A stretch of 64,000 bases of DNA from Pseudoalteromonas sp. MEBiC 03607 (GTDB taxonomy: Bacteria > Pseudomonadota > Gammaproteobacteria > Enterobacterales > Alteromonadaceae): contig NZ_SRRY01000001.1 of NCBI RefSeq assembly GCF_004792295.1, positions 2,056,501 to 2,120,500 of the forward strand, written 5' to 3'. The translations under genes and the position numbers were made by a program. This document shows, piece by piece, positions 1-9,725 of the stretch (position 1 is its first letter; each line of letters opens with the position of its first letter). Below the pieces are notes generated by a model that was not told where the DNA came from, ran no database searches, and was given only the letters and a program-made list of their open reading frames with translations.

Positions 1-534
1 GATTTTCGAGAAAAGCATCAAACAATCACTGAAAACCTAGCGCCTGAATTGCTTGAGCAAATCAACCCGCAAAAAGTGCCAGAGCCAGTAGCTGAAGAAG
101 CCAGTATTCCGGTTCCAGATGATTTTGAAAGCCCGATCAGCAGTATTAAATTTGCACACGAACAAGACGAGTGGGCGTATTTAATAAAGCGTATGGGACT
201 TGGTGGCCGCATGCGCCAATTTGCGCTGCATTCGATCTTTACTAAGCAGAATAATCAGTTACATATTGAAGTTGACTCATCACAGCGCCATTTAGACAGC
301 GCAGTGCTTAGACAAAAGCTCAATGCTGCATTAAGTGAAATTTATGGTCATAATGTAGAGCTTAGTATCGAGTTTGCTGATGGCGTAATTGATTCACCGT
401 ATTTGATTCAACAAAAAATTGATGCGGGTCGTCATCAACAAGCGATTGATGTAATAAATAGCGATGAAAATATAGTGCAATTTCAACAGTTATTTAGCGC
501 TATAATCGATGAAAACAGTATTCAGGCATTGTAA
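1..534 (+). CDS. dnaX: DNA polymerase III subunit tau, C-terminal part (partial, 5' end outside window)
   Basis: The reading frame is open from base 1 and ends at the TAA at 532-534, giving 177 residues of a longer protein. The piece matches the tail of tau: an acidic, proline-rich linker followed by a compact domain (about residues 45-177) that in the family binds the polymerase alpha subunit. The AAA+ ATPase part lies upstream, outside the window. It is followed by ybaB and recR, the classic dnaX-ybaB-recR order. The identification rests on domain resemblance plus this gene order. Confidence 0.88.
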   Translation, partial: DFREKHQTITENLAPELLEQINPQKVPEPVAEEASIPVPDDFESPISSIKFAHEQDEWAYLIKRMGLGGRMRQFALHSIFTKQNNQLHIEVDSSQRHLDSAVLRQKLNAALSEIYGHNVELSIEFADGVIDSPYLIQQKIDAGRHQQAIDVINSDENIVQFQQLFSAIIDENSIQAL

Positions 535-593
535 TTAGTTGCAATAGCCCTTATCTTCATGCCAATTAAAGTAGTTTAGAAAGAGAGACAGTT

Positions 594-920
594 ATGTTTA
601 AAGGTGGAATGGGTAACATGATGAAGCAAGCGCAGCAAATGCAAGAGCGCATGCAAAAAGCCCAAGAAGAAATCGCAAACCTTGAAGTTGTAGGTGAAGC
701 AGGTGCAGGCCTAGTTAAAGTAACTATGCTTGGTAACCACAATGTACGTCGTGTTGAATTAGATGAAAGCCTAATGGAAGACGACAAAGACATGATCGAA
801 GATTTACTAGCGGCAGCGTGTAACGATGCAGTACGTCGTGTTGCAGAAGAAACACAAGAGCGCATGAGTAAAGTAACTGGCGGTATGCAATTACCACCAG
901 GTATGAAAATGCCATTCTAA
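594..920 (+). CDS. ybaB: YbaB/EbfC family nucleoid-associated protein
   Basis: This 108-residue protein starts [20 protein letters not shown] and has the usual size and fold pattern of YbaB/EbfC: an N-terminal amphipathic helix rich in Met and Gln, a central beta region around [12 protein letters not shown], and a C-terminal helix. The family forms dimers that bind DNA and is almost always found between dnaX and recR, as here. A purine-rich Shine-Dalgarno (GAAAGAGAGA) precedes the ATG, and recR follows after 10 bases, so the three genes probably share a transcript. Confidence 0.95.
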   Translation: MFKGGMGNMMKQAQQMQERMQKAQEEIANLEVVGEAGAGLVKVTMLGNHNVRRVELDESLMEDDKDMIEDLLAAACNDAVRRVAEETQERMSKVTGGMQLPPGMKMPF

Positions 921-930
921 GTGATCTTGT

Positions 931-1539
931 ATGCAACTATCTCCTAGTTTAACACAGCTAATTGAAGCGCTAAGATGCCAGCCGGGCATAGGCCCAAAGT
1001 CGGCACAGCGTATCGCTTTTCATTTGCTTGAGCGTGACCGTCAAGGTGGTAAGCAACTTGGCCATGCATTAACCAAAGCAATGGATGAAGTAGGGCATTG
1101 TCAATCTTGTCGCACTTTCACAGAGCAAGCTGTGTGCGATATTTGTTCAAGTGTTAAACGCCAAGATAGTGGTTTACTGTGTGTGGTTGAATCACCAACC
1201 GACGTACTCGCTATTGAGCAAACCGGTCAATATCAAGGACTTTACTTTGTTTTAATGGGTCACTTGTCGCCAATTGATGGTATAGGACCAAAAGAAATTG
1301 GCCTTGATATCCTTGAAAGCAAGTTGCAACAAGGCGGTATTAATGAGGTGATCCTCGCAACCAATCCAAGTGTTGAAGGTGAAACCACTGCTCACTACAT
1401 TGCTGAGCTTTGTCATAAGTATCAGGTAGGCGCATCTCGTATTGCGCACGGTGTCCCTGTTGGTGGTGAGCTTGATTTACTTGATGGTATGACGCTGATG
1501 CACGCATTTAGCGGACGACGCGCCGTAAATCAAAACTAA
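931..1539 (+). CDS. recR: Recombination mediator protein RecR
   Basis: The 202-residue protein has the RecR layout: an N-terminal helix-hairpin-helix ([15 protein letters not shown], about residues 19-33), a four-cysteine zinc motif ([16 protein letters not shown], about 57-72) and a Toprim domain beginning [15 protein letters not shown]. RecR works with RecO and RecF to load RecA at single-strand gaps. The length is normal for the family. It is the last gene of the dnaX-ybaB-recR group and is followed at once by a strong terminator. Confidence 0.97.
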   Translation: MQLSPSLTQLIEALRCQPGIGPKSAQRIAFHLLERDRQGGKQLGHALTKAMDEVGHCQSCRTFTEQAVCDICSSVKRQDSGLLCVVESPTDVLAIEQTGQYQGLYFVLMGHLSPIDGIGPKEIGLDILESKLQQGGINEVILATNPSVEGETTAHYIAELCHKYQVGASRIAHGVPVGGELDLLDGMTLMHAFSGRRAVNQN

Positions 1540-1555
1540 TACCTGATATGGTATT

Positions 1556-1582
1556 AAAAGCCTGCTTTATGCAGGCTTTTTT
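1556..1582 (+). terminator. Intrinsic terminator after recR
   Basis: A perfect hairpin AAAAGCCTGC-loop-GCAGGCTTTT lies 17 bases after the recR stop and runs into a T tract. It separates recR from the independently regulated htpG. Confidence 0.9.
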
Positions 1583-1623
1583 GTAGTTAGCCCCCGAATT
1601 TACCCGCTAATTTAATTTTTTGC

Positions 1624-1651
1624 CTTGAAGTTCCAAAAGCCTACCCCATAT
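1624..1651 (+). promoter_or_regulatory. Sigma-32 heat-shock promoter of htpG
   Basis: CTTGAAG at 1624-1630 and CCCCATAT at 1644-1651 are separated by 13 bases. Both match the RpoH consensus (CTTGAA, then CCCCATnT), and the site lies 48 bases before the htpG ATG. HtpG is a standard member of the sigma-32 regulon. Confidence 0.88.
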
Positions 1652-1699
1652 ATGAGTCATAGTGCAGATTAGACACTTTGTTAATTGGAGATTTACACA

Positions 1700-3613
1700 A
1701 TGACTGCAGCACAAAAAGAAACATTAGGCTTTCAAACAGAAGTCAAACAACTATTAAACCTGATGATTCATTCTCTTTATTCTAATAAAGAGATATTCCT
1801 ACGTGAGCTGGTATCAAACGCGTCAGATGCGGCAGATAAATTACGTTTCCTTGCGCTTTCTAATGGCGATTTATACGAAAACGATGCAGATCTAAAAGTA
1901 CGTATCAGTGCCGATAAAGAAGCAAACACGGTAACCATTACTGATAACGGTATTGGTATGAGCCGTGAAGATGTGATCAATTCACTGGGTACCATTGCAA
2001 AATCAGGCACCGCAGAATTTTTCCAAAACCTAACAGGCGACCAAAGCAAAGATTCACAATTGATTGGTCAATTTGGTGTTGGTTTTTACTCTGCATTTAT
2101 CGTTGCAGATAACGTAACCGTGCGTACTCGTAAAGCAGGTGAAAGCCAAGGTATCGAATGGCAATCTGCAGGTGAGGGCGAGTACACATTACAAGAGATT
2201 GACAAGCCAACACGCGGTACCGAAATCATTCTACACTTACGTGAAGATGAGAAAGAATTTGCTGATGAGTACCGTTTACGTAGCATCGTAACTAAATACT
2301 CAGACCATATTTCTATTCCAGTTGAAATGTATAAAGCAGAAGTACCTGAATCTGAAGGCCCTGATGGTGAGAAAATCCCAGCGCAGCCGGGCGAGTGGGA
2401 AGGTATTAACCGCGCAACTGCACTTTGGACTCGCGATAAGTCAGAAGTAACAGATGAAGAGTACAAAGAGTTTTATAAGCACATTGGTCATGACTGGGAA
2501 GAGCCATTAAGCTGGGCTCACAACAAGGTTGAAGGTAAAACTGAATACACAAGCTTGTTATACATCCCGAAAAAAGCACCATTCGATTTATGGAATCGTG
2601 ACCGTCAAACTGGTTTAAAACTGTATGTGCAACGTGTTTTCATCATGGATGACGCAGAGCAGTTTATGCCAAGTTACTTACGCTTTGTGAAAGGTTTACT
2701 CGACTCAAACGACTTACCACTTAACGTGTCGCGTGAAATTTTACAAGATAACAAAGTAACGCAAGCGATCCGTAAAGGTTGTACATCACGCGTACTTAAA
2801 ATGCTTGAGCGTATGGCGAAAAACCGTGAAGAAGATTACCAAACGTTCTGGAACGAGTTTGGTCAGGTGTTAAAAGAAGGTCCAGCTGAGGATATGGCAA
2901 ATAAAGAAGCCATTGCTAAGCTACTGCGTTTCTCTTCTACACATACTGACGAAAGCACGCAAAATGTATCGCTTGAACAATACATCGAACGTATGAAGCC
3001 AGAGCAAGACAAAATCTACTATGTGGTTGCTGACTCATTTGCTGCAGCGAAAAACTCACCACACTTAGAAATCTTCCGTAAGAAAGGCATCGAAGTATTG
3101 CTATTAAGCGACCGTGTTGATGAGTGGATGATGAGCTACTTAACAGAGTTCAACGAAAAATCATTCCAGTCAATCACCCGTGGTGACTTAGATTTAGGCA
3201 ACATGGATGACGAAGAAACCAAAAAAGCGCAAGAAGAGTCAGAAAAAGAAGTAGCTGGTCTAGTTGAACGTATTAAGTCAGCACTTGGCGACAGCGTGAA
3301 AGATGTGCGCTTTACGCACCGTCTAACTGATTCTCCAGCATGTGTTGTTGCCGATGAACACGATATGAGTTCACAAATGCAAAAGTTAATGGAATCTGTT
3401 GGTCAAACTGTGCCTGAGCAAAAGCCTATTTTTGAGCTTAACCCAGAGCATCAGCTTGTTAAACACTTAAACGTTGAGCAAGATGAAGACAAGTTCAGCC
3501 AGTGGTCACATGTCCTGCTTGACCAAGCATTATTAGCAGAGCGCGGTACTCTAAAAGACCCTGCTGGCTTTGTAACTCGCTTGAACAAGCTTATGCTAGA
3601 TTTAAGCAAATAA
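1700..3613 (+). CDS. htpG: Molecular chaperone HtpG (Hsp90)
   Basis: The 637-residue protein shows the Hsp90 order: an N-terminal GHKL ATPase domain ([36 protein letters not shown]), a middle domain ([18 protein letters not shown]) and a C-terminal dimerisation domain without the eukaryotic MEEVD tail. The ATG at 1700 is chosen over the in-frame TTG at 1685 because GGAG at 1687-1690 is correctly spaced for it and [15 protein letters not shown] aligns with HtpG N termini. It sits alone between two terminators behind a sigma-32 promoter. Confidence 0.98.
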   Translation: MTAAQKETLGFQTEVKQLLNLMIHSLYSNKEIFLRELVSNASDAADKLRFLALSNGDLYENDADLKVRISADKEANTVTITDNGIGMSREDVINSLGTIAKSGTAEFFQNLTGDQSKDSQLIGQFGVGFYSAFIVADNVTVRTRKAGESQGIEWQSAGEGEYTLQEIDKPTRGTEIILHLREDEKEFADEYRLRSIVTKYSDHISIPVEMYKAEVPESEGPDGEKIPAQPGEWEGINRATALWTRDKSEVTDEEYKEFYKHIGHDWEEPLSWAHNKVEGKTEYTSLLYIPKKAPFDLWNRDRQTGLKLYVQRVFIMDDAEQFMPSYLRFVKGLLDSNDLPLNVSREILQDNKVTQAIRKGCTSRVLKMLERMAKNREEDYQTFWNEFGQVLKEGPAEDMANKEAIAKLLRFSSTHTDESTQNVSLEQYIERMKPEQDKIYYVVADSFAAAKNSPHLEIFRKKGIEVLLLSDRVDEWMMSYLTEFNEKSFQSITRGDLDLGNMDDEETKKAQEESEKEVAGLVERIKSALGDSVKDVRFTHRLTDSPACVVADEHDMSSQMQKLMESVGQTVPEQKPIFELNPEHQLVKHLNVEQDEDKFSQWSHVLLDQALLAERGTLKDPAGFVTRLNKLMLDLSK

Positions 3614-3635
3614 GTGTTTTAGCGCAATGAGTTGG

Positions 3636-3660
3636 AAAAGGGAGCAGTGCTCCCTTTTTT
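3636..3660 (+). terminator. Intrinsic terminator after htpG
   Basis: AAAAGGGAGC pairs with GCTCCCTTTT across a three-base loop (AGT), followed by further T residues, 22 bases after the htpG stop. Confidence 0.9.
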
Positions 3661-3772
3661 ATTGCTGCTAATATAGGCAATTGGTATAAGTTACTTGAGG
3701 TATAGCCTCAGTTGTGGAAGAATTCAGGCTCTAAGAACAAAACTCCACTGATCGACCATAATTTAAGATTAG

Positions 3773-4438
<666 letters not shown>

Positions 4439-4460
4439 TTAACCTTTTAGATTCATTAAT

Positions 4461-4488
4461 AAAAAAACCGCCTCAGGGCGGTTTTTTT
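4461..4488. terminator. Bidirectional terminator between adk and tpx
   Basis: ACCGCC-TCAG-GGCGGT is flanked by an A run on the left and a T run on the right, so it can end transcripts of the convergent adk (plus) and tpx (minus) genes. Confidence 0.88.
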
Positions 4489-4513
4489 GTATCTGTTTAA
4501 CTGTTTTCTGATT

Positions 4514-5095
4514 TTACAGTTTCTTCAATGCGGCAATAGCACCGTCATAATCAGGCTCTTTTGAGAGGTTATCGACTAGTTGCTTGTAAACGATGTTATG
4601 TTCTTTATCGAGCACAAATACTGCACGAGTTAATAAGCCCATATCTTTGATAATCAAGCCGTAGTTCTTACCAAAGTCACGCCATACAGAATCAGATAAG
4701 GTGACGACTTTGTCGATATTTTCTGCTTTACAAAAACGTTTTTGTGCAAACGGTAAATCAGCACTTAATGTGAGCATAGCTATATTCGGGTACTCAGCAG
4801 CTACTTTTTCATTAAAGTGTTTGGTTTGAATGCTACATACCCCTGTATCCAGGCTTGGTACAACGCTGAGCAAAACAGCTTGACCTTGATAATTGTCTAG
4901 TGTGACAGGTGTAAAGCTATCATCTACTACTTTAAAATTAGGTGCTTTTTGACCGACTTCAACCCCTTGTCCTAGTAGGGTAACAGGCTTTGACTGAGCT
5001 GATACCTTACCAGCATCAAGACTATTTTCTGGTAAGTCATTTGCGTAACTAAACGTACAAACTGCACTGAGTGCAAAAATAAGTGGGCGTAACAT
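4514..5095 (-). CDS. tpx: Thiol peroxidase with N-terminal signal peptide
   Basis: The 193-residue protein is an atypical 2-Cys peroxiredoxin of the Tpx family, which reduces hydroperoxides. The peroxidatic cysteine is Cys87 (DTGVC) and the resolving cysteine Cys122 (ADLPFAQKRFC). Unlike the usual cytosolic Tpx of about 165 residues, it begins with a hydrophobic stretch ending SYA-N (about 1-18) that looks like a Sec signal peptide. A periplasmic location is therefore inferred. It converges on adk and stands alone. Confidence 0.9.
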   Translation of the reverse strand: MLRPLIFALSAVCTFSYANDLPENSLDAGKVSAQSKPVTLLGQGVEVGQKAPNFKVVDDSFTPVTLDNYQGQAVLLSVVPSLDTGVCSIQTKHFNEKVAAEYPNIAMLTLSADLPFAQKRFCKAENIDKVVTLSDSVWRDFGKNYGLIIKDMGLLTRAVFVLDKEHNIVYKQLVDNLSKEPDYDGAIAALKKL

Positions 5096-5300
5096 AATAT
5101 AATTCCTTCAAATTAACGCATTTAAGCTGAGTGTATTATACTCATCTAATTGCTCCAAGGTTTACTCTAATTTAAAATTGTAAAAAACGAGCAGTTTGAT
5201 TAACATGTGTCCGTGCCGCTATTTTTTATGAATTAAAATAAGAATAAAGTTAGCACTCTTAAAGATGGCTAGTAAAAAAGTGTGGGTTTAGAGAGAGTAT

Positions 5301-6305
5301 ATGTCAACATCGGTATTAGTTTGTGATGATTCAAAGTTAGCTCGTCGGCAATTAGCGCGCTCTTTACCCGATGATTGGGATATTAAAATTGAGTTTGCTG
5401 AAGACGGTGTGCACTGTATTGAGCAAATCAAAAAAATTCAGCCTGAAATACTATTCCTTGATTTAAATATGCCTGAGATGGATGGCTATGAAGTACTTCA
5501 AGCCATTCAAGACCAAGATCTTCATGTGCTTACCGTGGTTGTTTCAGGTGATATCCAACCTAATGCTCATCAACGTGTGCTTGAGTTAGGCGCCATTGAT
5601 TTTATTCAAAAACCTTGCTCTGCAGAAAAGCTTGCTAATATCATTGAACATCATGGTATTAAAGACAAAGCCATGCGTGAGCGTCTATCACACCGGCTGG
5701 GCGAACAAGTTGACCCCGATGTACGTGATATCTATCAAGAGCTTACCAATGTTGCAATGGGACAAGCAGGGGACTTGCTTGCACGCTTACTGAATGTGTT
5801 TGTAAAGTTGCCTATCCCGAATGTTAATATCCTAGAAGTTAATGAACTAGACATGGCACTGCGTTCTATTGATGCCAATGCGACTACCTCTGGAGTTTGC
5901 CAAGGCTTTATAGGCGGCGGTGTTTCTGGTGAAGCTTTGCTGCTGTTAAATGACTCAAGCTTTAAAGAAATTGCGTCACTTATGAATTACGAAGGTGAGC
6001 TTAACAACAAGATTGAGCTTGAGTTGCTAATGGATGTGAGCAATATTCTGATCGGGGCTATTTTAAGTGGTCTTTCAAAGCAGCTTGATATGCGCTTTAG
6101 TCAAGGGCACCCTGTGGTTCTGGGTCAACATTGTGATGTGTCTGATTTGGTAAAGGCTAATAAATCTCGCTGGCAACGAACGCTGGCGATTGAGATCAGC
6201 TATGGCATCGAAAATCATAATATTAATTGTGATTTAATGCTGCTATTTACTGAGGATTCGCTCAAAACCTTAAAATACAAAGTCGCTTATTTACTAGAAG
6301 ATTAA
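5301..6305 (+). CDS. Response regulator with C-terminal CheC/CheX-like phosphatase domain
   Basis: The 334-residue protein joins a receiver domain (about 1-120; acidic pair D9/D10, phospho-acceptor D54 in LFLDLNMPEMDGYE, K104) to a CheC-like domain (about 140-334). The CheC signature D-x3-E-x2-N-x22-P is complete once, at D143, E147, N150 and P173. A second copy has Asp instead of Glu (D245, N248, P271). CheC-family domains dephosphorylate CheY-type receivers, so it may act on its own receiver or another one. There is no DNA-binding domain. The PAS-GGDEF gene starts 3 bases later. The function is inferred from the domains. Confidence 0.85.
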   Translation: MSTSVLVCDDSKLARRQLARSLPDDWDIKIEFAEDGVHCIEQIKKIQPEILFLDLNMPEMDGYEVLQAIQDQDLHVLTVVVSGDIQPNAHQRVLELGAIDFIQKPCSAEKLANIIEHHGIKDKAMRERLSHRLGEQVDPDVRDIYQELTNVAMGQAGDLLARLLNVFVKLPIPNVNILEVNELDMALRSIDANATTSGVCQGFIGGGVSGEALLLLNDSSFKEIASLMNYEGELNNKIELELLMDVSNILIGAILSGLSKQLDMRFSQGHPVVLGQHCDVSDLVKANKSRWQRTLAIEISYGIENHNINCDLMLLFTEDSLKTLKYKVAYLLED

Positions 6306-6308
6306 ACT

Positions 6309-7271
6309 ATGCCTGCATCTGATTTTAATATGAATGAACTCCATTGGTTAATGGATATGTTTAATACTGTTGATGTAGGTCTTGTGGTGCTTGATAGAGA
6401 CTACAAAGTCTGCATTTGGAATGGGTTTATGGAAAACCATTCAGGCTTGTTACCAAGTGCCGTGAAAGACAAAGATTTGTTTGATTTGTTTCCATCAATA
6501 GACGAAAAATGGTTCCGTAGCAAATCAGAGTCAGTGTTCATTTTAAATAATCGCTCTTTTACTATCTGGGAGCAGCAGCCTTATATTTTCCGCTTTAAAA
6601 ATTACCGCCCAATTACTGGTAAAGCGGATCATATGTATCAAAATGCCACCTTTATTCCTTTAACCACGACCACTGGTGAAGTGTCTCATATCTGTATCAT
6701 TATTTATGATGTAACCGATGAAGCGGTAAATAAAAAAGAGCTAGAAGAAGCCAATAGTAAGCTTGAGCAAATGAGTCGAACTGATGCCCTTACAAAATTA
6801 ACGAATAGGGGATATTGGGAAGAAAAACTGCGTAAAGAGTATATGCGTATCGTACGCAGTGGCGGCTGCAGTACCTTATTAATGTTTGACATTGACCACT
6901 TTAAAAAGGTCAATGATGAACACGGTCACCGTGGCGGTGATGAAGCGCTGCGTCACATTGCTGATTTACTTAGAAAAACATTACGTGAAACTGATTTGGC
7001 TGGTCGCTATGGTGGCGAAGAGTTTGCAGTAACTTTACTGGATACTGATCTCGATGGTGCGCATATTTTTGCTGAACGTCTGCGTTCAATGATTGAGAAC
7101 TCGTCAATTTATTTTGGTGAAAAACAAATTCAATTAACCGTCAGTATTGGTTTTGCTTGTTTTGACGAAAAGTTCGATCGTTATGAAAAGTGGGTTGAAG
7201 CTGCAGATAAAGCTTTATATCACTCTAAAGAAAACGGCCGTAATAAAGTTACAGCGTATTCAGATTTATAA
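6309..7271 (+). CDS. PAS-GGDEF diguanylate cyclase
   Basis: The 320-residue cytoplasmic protein has a PAS fold (about 12-138), a short coiled linker (ELEEANSKLEQMSRTDALT) and a GGDEF domain (about 155-320). The active site is GGEEF at 235-239. An allosteric I-site RETD (226-229) lies five residues before it, as required for product inhibition. It should make cyclic di-GMP and be active. No transmembrane segment is present. Its tight linkage to the receiver-CheC gene suggests that the two form one signalling unit. Confidence 0.92.
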   Translation: MPASDFNMNELHWLMDMFNTVDVGLVVLDRDYKVCIWNGFMENHSGLLPSAVKDKDLFDLFPSIDEKWFRSKSESVFILNNRSFTIWEQQPYIFRFKNYRPITGKADHMYQNATFIPLTTTTGEVSHICIIIYDVTDEAVNKKELEEANSKLEQMSRTDALTKLTNRGYWEEKLRKEYMRIVRSGGCSTLLMFDIDHFKKVNDEHGHRGGDEALRHIADLLRKTLRETDLAGRYGGEEFAVTLLDTDLDGAHIFAERLRSMIENSSIYFGEKQIQLTVSIGFACFDEKFDRYEKWVEAADKALYHSKENGRNKVTAYSDL

Positions 7272-7279
7272 CTTAACGG

Positions 7280-7305
7280 AAAAGGGCGAAACTTCGCCCT
7301 TTTTT
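7280..7305. terminator. Terminator between GGDEF gene and usp
   Basis: AAAAGGGCGAA-ACT-TCGCCCTTTTTT lies between the two convergent genes. Its T run overlaps the usp stop codon region at 7304-7306. The A run on the left lets it work for both strands. Confidence 0.85.
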
Positions 7306-8185
7306 ACACTCCAATTGGTGGTAATACGAGAATATCTGTTTTTAGCAGTTTCATGACCTTCTCTGCGGTATTACCGATTAAATGCCCTTTTATGCCCGTG
7401 TTACCCACTGACCCCATAATTACTAAATCAGCATTAAGTTTTGCGGCGACACTAGGTATAACTTGTTCAACCACCCCAGCTTTAATTTTGAGTTGCTCTT
7501 TTAAATTATGAGCTTCAATTAGTGCACGTTGCGCAACCGGTAATTTTTCATAAGCATTAGTTACCTGCTCATCAGAAAAAACAATCCCTAAATCTCGCAA
7601 GAAAGGCGACACATGGACAGTATAGCAGGCAAAAAATTCGCTCTGATAATCCTTTGCGAAGGCAAGACCGGTTTTTATAATTGCTTCATTTAAACAGTAT
7701 TTTGTAGCTTTCTCGCTACCTAAATCGAGCGCGGCGAGTACATTGGTATTGTTACGCCACTTGTTGTCAGCAGCTAGGTAAAGAGGCAGCGGGCTAAATC
7801 GAATAAGCTGCCAGTCAAGCTCGCTAAATTGCGTTTGTTCATCAATATGGCGGGTTTTAATTACCATCTCATAGTCTGAGGTGGTCACTTCGTTAGCAAG
7901 CCACTGCACGGGGCTCTCGTGCCACAGTGTTTGTAATGTGTAACTACCGACTTCTAAATAGTCATTAATTAGCGGACTTAATGAGGTACGCAGTTTCGCT
8001 AACTCTTTATCTTGAATAGCCAAAGCTTCATCTGGCGGAAGAGAAAATAAAATGCTACTGGTGTCTTCATAGCTAAAAGCAACAATATCAATATGCTTAA
8101 CCCCTTTAGCTTTTTGTTTAGCGTGTAATAACGACGTTTTTGCATCGTCGACAGAATCGATGATAACCAGTAACTTTTTATTCAT
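7304..8185 (-). CDS. Tandem universal stress protein (UspE-like)
   Basis: The 293-residue protein contains two Usp domains, about 1-140 and 145-293. Only the second keeps a recognisable nucleotide-binding signature, GSVGNTGIKGHLIGNT near the C terminus (G-x2-G-x9-G-N-T). I chose the ATG at 8185, with AGAGTGA upstream. A GTG three codons earlier (8194) overlaps the spoVR-family stop as GTGA and is an alternative that would imply direct coupling. It is the last gene of the prkA-yeaH-spoVR cluster, which fits a stress role. The exact ligand is not predictable. Confidence 0.85.
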   Translation of the reverse strand: MNKKLLVIIDSVDDAKTSLLHAKQKAKGVKHIDIVAFSYEDTSSILFSLPPDEALAIQDKELAKLRTSLSPLINDYLEVGSYTLQTLWHESPVQWLANEVTTSDYEMVIKTRHIDEQTQFSELDWQLIRFSPLPLYLAADNKWRNNTNVLAALDLGSEKATKYCLNEAIIKTGLAFAKDYQSEFFACYTVHVSPFLRDLGIVFSDEQVTNAYEKLPVAQRALIEAHNLKEQLKIKAGVVEQVIPSVAAKLNADLVIMGSVGNTGIKGHLIGNTAEKVMKLLKTDILVLPPIGV

Positions 8186-8190
8186 TCGGT

Positions 8191-9705
8191 TCACTCTGTA
8201 GTGTGTCGGGCATCACTTTTTGGGCATTCTCCCAGTAGTGACAATTCCCCTGTTGAAGACTCTTGCTCCAGTTTTACCTTAAAGCCCCATAACCTGTAAA
8301 GGTGTTTTAATACTTCATCTTTTGAGTTTGCTAAGGGGATATTGTTATGTGGTACATAGCGTAAGGTCAAAGAACGGTCACCTCTAACATCAACATCGTA
8401 AACTTGAATATTGGGTTCGTGGTTACTTAAATTGTATTGCGCTGACAAACTTTCACGTACTTGGTGATAACCCATTTCATCATGAATTGCACCGACATTT
8501 AGGGTGGGTTCTTTTTCATGGTCAATAATAGTAAATAACTTAAAATCGCGGATAATTTTTGGCGATAAGAACTGGCTTATAAAGCTCTCGTCTTTAAAGT
8601 TTTGCATTGCAAAGTGCAGCGTTTCTAACCAATCACTGCCGGCATACTCCGGAAACCATCTTTTATCTTCCTCAGTTGGGTTTTCACAAATACGACGAAT
8701 ATCAACCATCATGTTAAAACCAAGGGCGTAAGGATTAATCCCTGAATAATAATTACTGTTGTAAGGCGGTTGGTACACAACATTGGTGTGGCTTTGTAAG
8801 AACTCGAGCATAAAGGCATCGGTGAGCTTACCTTCATCATACAGATGGTTCAAAATGGTGTAATGCCAGAATGTTGCCCAGCCTTCATTCATTACTTGAG
8901 TTTGTTTTTGCGGATAAAAATATTGCGAAATTTTACGCACAATACGGATTACTTCACGCTGCCATGATTCAAGCAATGGGGCATTTTTTTCGATGAAATA
9001 TAAAATATTTTCTTGCGGCTCTTCAGGAAAACGGCGCTCACGTTTTTTAGACTCTTGTTGCGAGGTAGGAATAGTGCGCCACAACTCGTTGACTTGTGAT
9101 TGTAAGTAGTCTTCACGTTCTTGTTGGCGTTTTTGTTCTTCATAAAGCGAAATACGTTGCGGGCGTTTGTAGCGGTCTACACCATAATTCATTAACGCAT
9201 GGCATGAATCAATCAGGTTTTCGACCTCGGTAATACCGTATTTCTCTTCGCACTTGGCAATGTAATTTTTGGCAAATAATAAGTAATCGATAATTGAGCT
9301 GGCATCAGTCCAGGTTTTAAATAAGTAATTGCCTTTAAAAAATGAGTTGTGACCATAGCAGGCGTGGGCCATTACCAAGGCTTGCATTGGCAGTGTGTTT
9401 TCTTCCATTAAATAAGCAATACACGGGTCTGAGTTAATAACAATTTCATAAGCGAGGCCCATTTGCCCTCGCTTATAGTTTTGCTCAGTTTGAATGAATT
9501 TTTTACCATACGACCAGTGGCTGTAGCCAATTGGCATTCCCACACTCGAATAGGCATCCATCATTTGTTCAGCAGTGATCACCTCTATTTGATTCGGGTA
9601 GGTATCGAGTTTATAAATTTTCGCTACCCGTTCAATTTCAGTTTGATACTCTGCTAATAGATCAAATGTCCAATCAGGACCGTCGCTAATACGTTTATCG
9701 GCCAT
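8191..9705 (-). CDS. SpoVR family protein (YcgB-like)
   Basis: The 504-residue protein is a full-length SpoVR/YcgB-type protein, recognised from its N-terminal region and from motifs such as MNEGWATFWHY and YNSNYYSGINPYALGF. The family takes its name from a Bacillus spore cortex protein, but its biochemical role is unknown. In gammaproteobacteria it follows prkA and yeaH, as it does here (20 bases after yeaH). No signal peptide or membrane segment is visible. It is probably cytoplasmic. Confidence 0.92.
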   Translation of the reverse strand: MADKRISDGPDWTFDLLAEYQTEIERVAKIYKLDTYPNQIEVITAEQMMDAYSSVGMPIGYSHWSYGKKFIQTEQNYKRGQMGLAYEIVINSDPCIAYLMEENTLPMQALVMAHACYGHNSFFKGNYLFKTWTDASSIIDYLLFAKNYIAKCEEKYGITEVENLIDSCHALMNYGVDRYKRPQRISLYEEQKRQQEREDYLQSQVNELWRTIPTSQQESKKRERRFPEEPQENILYFIEKNAPLLESWQREVIRIVRKISQYFYPQKQTQVMNEGWATFWHYTILNHLYDEGKLTDAFMLEFLQSHTNVVYQPPYNSNYYSGINPYALGFNMMVDIRRICENPTEEDKRWFPEYAGSDWLETLHFAMQNFKDESFISQFLSPKIIRDFKLFTIIDHEKEPTLNVGAIHDEMGYHQVRESLSAQYNLSNHEPNIQVYDVDVRGDRSLTLRYVPHNNIPLANSKDEVLKHLYRLWGFKVKLEQESSTGELSLLGECPKSDARHTTE

Positions 9706-9725
9706 ACTTTACCTCACTCGCAAGG

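Noticed and set aside
1685..1699. TTG start giving HtpG five extra residues
   Set aside because: The ATG at 1700 has a proper ribosome site and matches HtpG N termini.
5250..5258. TTAGCACTC, half of a CIRCE element
   Set aside because: The second half GAGTGCTAA is absent at the right distance, and the downstream genes are signalling proteins, not chaperones.
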